Source: Chloroflexota bacterium (GTDB lineage Bacteria > Chloroflexota > Dehalococcoidia > SM23-28-2 > RBG-16-64-32). Taken from it: a stretch of DNA of 6,012 bases. Shown here one piece after another: positions 5,418 to 6,012 of the stretch. The stretch covers positions 1 to 6,012 of the forward strand of contig JACPQO010000274.1 of NCBI GenBank assembly GCA_016190405.1, given 5' to 3'. Both the position numbers and the translations under genes were made by a program. The notes below the pieces were generated by a model. The model was not told the DNA's origin and searched no databases. It was given only the letters and a program-made list of their open reading frames with translations. How positions within the stretch are numbered: position 1 is the first letter of the stretch; each line of letters begins with the position of its first letter.

Positions 5418-6012
5418 TCACCTAGCCGCGGCCAGGAACAGCCGCTCCGGCAGCTGGATCCCGGCCACCTCGAACCGCTCAGCGAAGGTGGGCCGGATGC
5501 CCGTGGGCATCATCTGGCCCAGGATCCTGCCTTCAGGGTCGATACCCGATTGCTTGAACCGGAACAGGTCCTGCATGGTAACGATCTGCCCCTCCATGCC
5601 CGTGACTTCTGTGATGTGGGTCACGCGGCGCACGCCGTCCGTGAACCGGGCGAGCTGCACGATCATGTGCAGCGCTGAGGCCACCTGCTCCCGGATGGCC
5701 CGGTCCGGCAGGTCCAAGTCGGCCATCAGCACCATGTTCTCGATTCGGGCCAGGGCGTCCCGCGGCGAGTTGGCGTGCACGGTGGACAGGGAACCTTCGT
5801 GCCCGGTGTTCATGGCGTTCAGCATGTCGAACGCTTCCGACCCGCGCACCTCGCCGATGATGATCCGGTCCGGCCGCATGCGCAGGGCGTTTCGCAGCAG
5901 GTCGCGCTGCTGGATCTCCCCCTTGCCGTCGATGTTGGGCGGCCTCGCCTCCAGGCACACCACGTGCGGCTGCTGCATCTTCAGCTCCACCGGGTCCTCG
6001 ATGGTCACGACC
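5418..6012 (-). CDS. tadA: TadA/CpaF secretion ATPase, C-terminal part (continues beyond the window)
   Basis: This is the C-terminal part, about 197 residues, of the hexameric ATPase that powers Tad pilus assembly on the cytoplasmic face of TadB/TadC. The frame is open to the window end; the apparent GTG at 6008 lies inside the conserved [10 protein letters not shown] segment (Asp box) and is not the start. The Walker A site and the N-terminal domain are outside. Visible motifs are [20 protein letters not shown] with RGSEAFDML (Walker B, about residues 37-63) and [20 protein letters not shown] (His box, about 69-88), with acidic and histidine residues intact, so it should be active. The end, [20 protein letters not shown], is typical of CpaF-type rather than type IV pilus PilB/PilT proteins. 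It stops at TGA 5418-5420, seven bases before tadB. Confidence 0.94.
   Translation of the reverse strand, partial: VVTIEDPVELKMQQPHVVCLEARPPNIDGKGEIQQRDLLRNALRMRPDRIIIGEVRGSEAFDMLNAMNTGHEGSLSTVHANSPRDALARIENMVLMADLDLPDRAIREQVASALHMIVQLARFTDGVRRVTHITEVTGMEGQIVTMQDLFRFKQSGIDPEGRILGQMMPTGIRPTFAERFEVAGIQLPERLFLAAAR

Overview
The window is GC-rich, gene-dense bacterial DNA with two transcription units facing each other. The TadB/TadC type, the DUF192 neighbour and the cysteine-free DUF4367-like anti-sigma candidate would fit a Chloroflexota genome. That placement is an impression from gene style and is not proven by the sequence.

Plus strand, 1-1905: an ECF-type sigma factor, cut at its 5' end by the window edge, overlaps by four bases (ATGA) a 447-residue single-pass membrane protein. 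The second protein has three degenerate helical repeats in its cytoplasmic half and a DUF4367-like extracytoplasmic domain. Together they look like a sigma/anti-sigma pair for an envelope response. A perfect 13-bp GC hairpin (1937-1965) ends the unit.

Minus strand, 6012 down to 1993: the order of transcription is tadA/cpaF (C-terminal part only), tadB, tadC, an XRE-family regulator, a DUF192 protein, a second XRE-family regulator, and a 59-residue protein not covered by usual length cut-offs. TadA, TadB and TadC are the motor ATPase and the two inner-membrane platform proteins of a Tad (Flp) pilus. Gaps among the first four genes are 7-18 bp, so they are probably one operon. The second XRE gene has its own promoter-like sequence (TTGACA-N17-GACAAT), a 14-bp dyad over the -35 box and a perfect AGGAGG ribosome-binding site, so it can be expressed and probably autoregulated independently of the pilus genes.

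The most interesting point is the 3' end of the minus-strand unit. Both XRE proteins carry the same C-terminal module (DPDLLR.LSR.PRE.Q...LL.LL.GME), and the 59-residue protein is essentially that module alone, with no DNA-binding domain. It lies directly downstream and in the same reading frame as the second XRE gene, separated only by a TAG and one codon. This resembles the architecture of a SinR-like repressor with a SinI-like antagonist. It could also be a two-module regulator split by a nonsense codon. The link to pilus genes suggests control of a surface or motility switch, which is inference.
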